From the NCBI RefSeq assembly GCF_001435845.1, contig NZ_CM003596.1:372001-436000 (forward strand): a DNA stretch of 64,000 nt. The letters are read 5' to 3'. Below are positions 62,502 through 64,000 of the stretch, piece by piece; within the stretch, counting starts at the first letter, position 1, and each line of letters opens with the position of its first letter. Origin of the DNA: Psychrobacter sp. P11G3 (GTDB taxonomy: Bacteria; Pseudomonadota; Gammaproteobacteria; Pseudomonadales; Moraxellaceae). The notes beneath the pieces are model-generated. The model was not told where the DNA came from. It saw nothing but the letters and a program-made list of their open reading frames with translations, and searched no databases. A program made the translations under genes and the position numbers.

Positions 62502-64000
62502 ATGAAAAAACAATCTTTAGTCGCAACGATGCTATTACTCAGCACGACTCTTGCGCAAGCAGCAGAACAATCAGGTTTAGCAGCATTTGGAGCAGGTCTC
62601 GATGGCTTTATGTCCAATATATTTGGCTGGTTCGTCGACCTTATTTTCTTTTCAGTACCTCTTGGAGACGTCAGCTTCCCACTCATTGTGGGTTGGTTAT
62701 TAGTTGCCGCACTCGTATTCACCCTTTACTTTGGATTTATTCAGTTTCGACAAATAGGCTTGTCTCTAGATATTGTCAGAGGCAAATATACCGATCCCAA
62801 TCCCGCTAATAAAGAAGAAGGCGAGGTAAGCCACTTTCAAGCCTTAGCTACTGCGTTATCAGGTACTGTTGGTCTTGGTAATATCGCAGGCGTTGGTGCA
62901 GCACTTGCTATTGGTGGACCTGGCGCTACCTTTTGGATGATTATGGTCGGCCTATTCGGTATGGCGACTAAGTTTGTAGAATGTACGTTAGGTGTCAAAT
63001 ACCGTACGGTACTACCATCTGGCGTCGTATCAGGTGGCCCTATGTACTACCTAAGTCGCGGTATGGCTGAACGTGGTATGGGCGGATTAGGTAAGTTTCT
63101 GGCTGTTGGTTTTGCACTCATGTGTATATTGGCGACCTTTGGTGCCGGTAACATGTTTCAGGGTAACCAAGCCTTTGCAGTCATGAGCTCTACTTTTAGC
63201 ATTCCAACGGATTACAGTGTATTCTTTGGTATTGGCTTAGCGTTTTTAGTCGGTATGGTTATCATTGGTGGTATGCCGCGCATCGCAACCGTTACCGAAA
63301 AAGTCGTACCTTTTATGGCTTTGTTATACATTACTATGGCGGTAATCGTACTGATTGCTAACTTTAATCATATCGGTACTGCATTTGGCGAGATTTTCTC
63401 GGGTGCCTTCACTGGTGCTGGTGTGGCTGGTGGCTTTATTGGCGCATTGATTCAAGGTTTAAAACGTGCAACTTTCTCTAACGAAGCGGGTGTTGGTTCA
63501 GCCGCTATTGCTCACTCAGCAGTAAAAACTAAAGAGCCTGCTACTGAAGGTCTAGTAGCGCTATTAGAGCCTTTTATTGATACGGTTGTTATCTGTACGA
63601 TGACGGCGCTTGTTATTACTATCTCTGGGGTGAACACTGCCGCAAACTTACAAACCCAAGCGCTGACTGGTGTGGATCTAACCCGTGCAGCCTTTATGGA
63701 AACGGCGCCTATCTTCCAGTATTTCCTAGCTGTCGCGGTATTGTTGTTTGCTTTCTCAACGATGATTTCATGGTCATATTATGGTCTAAAAGCTTGGACT
63801 TACCTTTTCGGTGAAGGTAAAGGCGGCGAGATGATATACAAACTTATCTTCTTAATCTTCGTTGTTATCGGTACCATCGTACAGTTTAGCTTCGTTATCG
63901 ACTTCTCAGATGCGGCTCTGTTCGCTATGGCTATCTTTAACATCATCGGTCTGTACTTCTTGATGCCAATTGTGAAAAGAGAGGTTAATTCTTTCATAGC
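62502..64000 (+). CDS. Alanine/glycine:cation symporter (AGCS family), 3' end outside window
   Basis: The frame starts at an ATG with GAGGGA upstream and is open to the window end (about 500 residues seen, no stop). It is a multi-helix inner membrane protein of the AGCS (AlsT/DagA) family, which takes up alanine or glycine with Na+ or H+. Markers: FQALATALSGTVGLGNIAGVGAALAIGGPGATFWMIMVGLFGMATKFVE, GVVSGGPMYYLSRGM, GAGNMFQGNQAFAVM, GALIQGLKRATFSNEAGVGSAAIAHSAVKTKEPATEGLVALLEPFIDTVVICTMTAL, and STMISWSYYGLKAWTYLFG. The N-terminus resembles a cleavable signal (LLLSTTLAQAAEQ). Placement just after glyA suits glycine use, but substrate preference cannot be read. The last few residues and stop are missing. 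Confidence 0.93.
   Translation, partial: MKKQSLVATMLLLSTTLAQAAEQSGLAAFGAGLDGFMSNIFGWFVDLIFFSVPLGDVSFPLIVGWLLVAALVFTLYFGFIQFRQIGLSLDIVRGKYTDPNPANKEEGEVSHFQALATALSGTVGLGNIAGVGAALAIGGPGATFWMIMVGLFGMATKFVECTLGVKYRTVLPSGVVSGGPMYYLSRGMAERGMGGLGKFLAVGFALMCILATFGAGNMFQGNQAFAVMSSTFSIPTDYSVFFGIGLAFLVGMVIIGGMPRIATVTEKVVPFMALLYITMAVIVLIANFNHIGTAFGEIFSGAFTGAGVAGGFIGALIQGLKRATFSNEAGVGSAAIAHSAVKTKEPATEGLVALLEPFIDTVVICTMTALVITISGVNTAANLQTQALTGVDLTRAAFMETAPIFQYFLAVAVLLFAFSTMISWSYYGLKAWTYLFGEGKGGEMIYKLIFLIFVVIGTIVQFSFVIDFSDAALFAMAIFNIIGLYFLMPIVKREVNSFI

Noticed and set aside
1..64000. CRISPR arrays, tRNA, rRNA, prophage or complete insertion sequences
   Set aside because: No regularly spaced direct repeats of CRISPR size, no tRNA-like cloverleaf with GGTTCGA-type arm, no rRNA sequence and no transposase or phage genes were recognised by eye; a covariance-model scan could still find a small RNA I missed.

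Overview
The window is a stretch of ordinary chromosome from a gammaproteobacterium of the family Moraxellaceae, most likely Psychrobacter. The evidence is the overall protein similarity as I recognise it, moderate-to-low GC with AT-rich intergenic regions, and characteristic neighbourhoods: rne divergent from rluC, pilT/pilU next to a YggS-family gene, dsbC upstream of hom, bamE next to fur, and a dimeric icd convergent with a monomeric idh. I call 46 protein genes. Two are cut by the window edges: secA on the left and an alanine/glycine:cation symporter on the right. I see no rRNA, tRNA, CRISPR array, prophage or complete insertion sequence.

Layout. 1-10 kb: secA, a small lipoprotein, two DUF2382 stress-type proteins (one with a PRC barrel), a thiolase, hom and a DsbC-like disulfide isomerase. 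10-19 kb: a DUF808 membrane protein, a very long rne, a 1.2 kb intergenic region, rluC, a HAD phosphatase and engB. 19-24 kb: cytochromes c5 and c4, a transporter-like protein overlapping rnfH, bamE and fur. 24-31 kb: pilU, pilT, yggS, a CNNM/CorC-type protein and nadE. 31-40 kb: an AI-2E-family permease, pdxB, epmA, an SDR protein, a YaiI-family gene, purK, purE, a metallophosphatase and a rhomboid protease. 41-45 kb: two paralogous single-pass envelope proteins, one ending in an OmpA domain and one in an Asn-rich tail, then nagZ. 46-54 kb: a C-terminal protease, an SlyD-like FKBP, an M61 peptidase, a double-DUF305 lipoprotein and rluE. 54-64 kb: icd, idh, a DUF482 protein, ubiC, glyA and the symporter.

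Most genes look monocistronic and are bounded by clear hairpin terminators, many shared between convergent genes. Likely co-transcribed sets are purK with the YaiI-family gene (TAATG overlap), the transporter-like gene with rnfH (13 bp overlap), pdxB-epmA, pilT-pilU and DUF482-ubiC. Envelope assembly and quality control are well represented (secA, bamE, dsbC, ctp, slyD, rhomboid, nagZ, OmpA-like), as are RNA processing and modification (rne, rluC, rluE).

The less ordinary content is mainly non-coding. There is a dispersed ~109 bp inverted-repeat element with two related copies and a possible solo end, and a 174 bp TA-flanked MITE-like element. There is also a seven-unit 15 bp tandem array upstream of hom, a three-unit 13 bp array at the pilT stop codon, a perfect 30 bp palindrome after ctp, and a 13 bp inverted repeat before the symporter gene. 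I found no convincing new multi-gene system. The best protein-level oddity is the OmpA-like paralogue pair.
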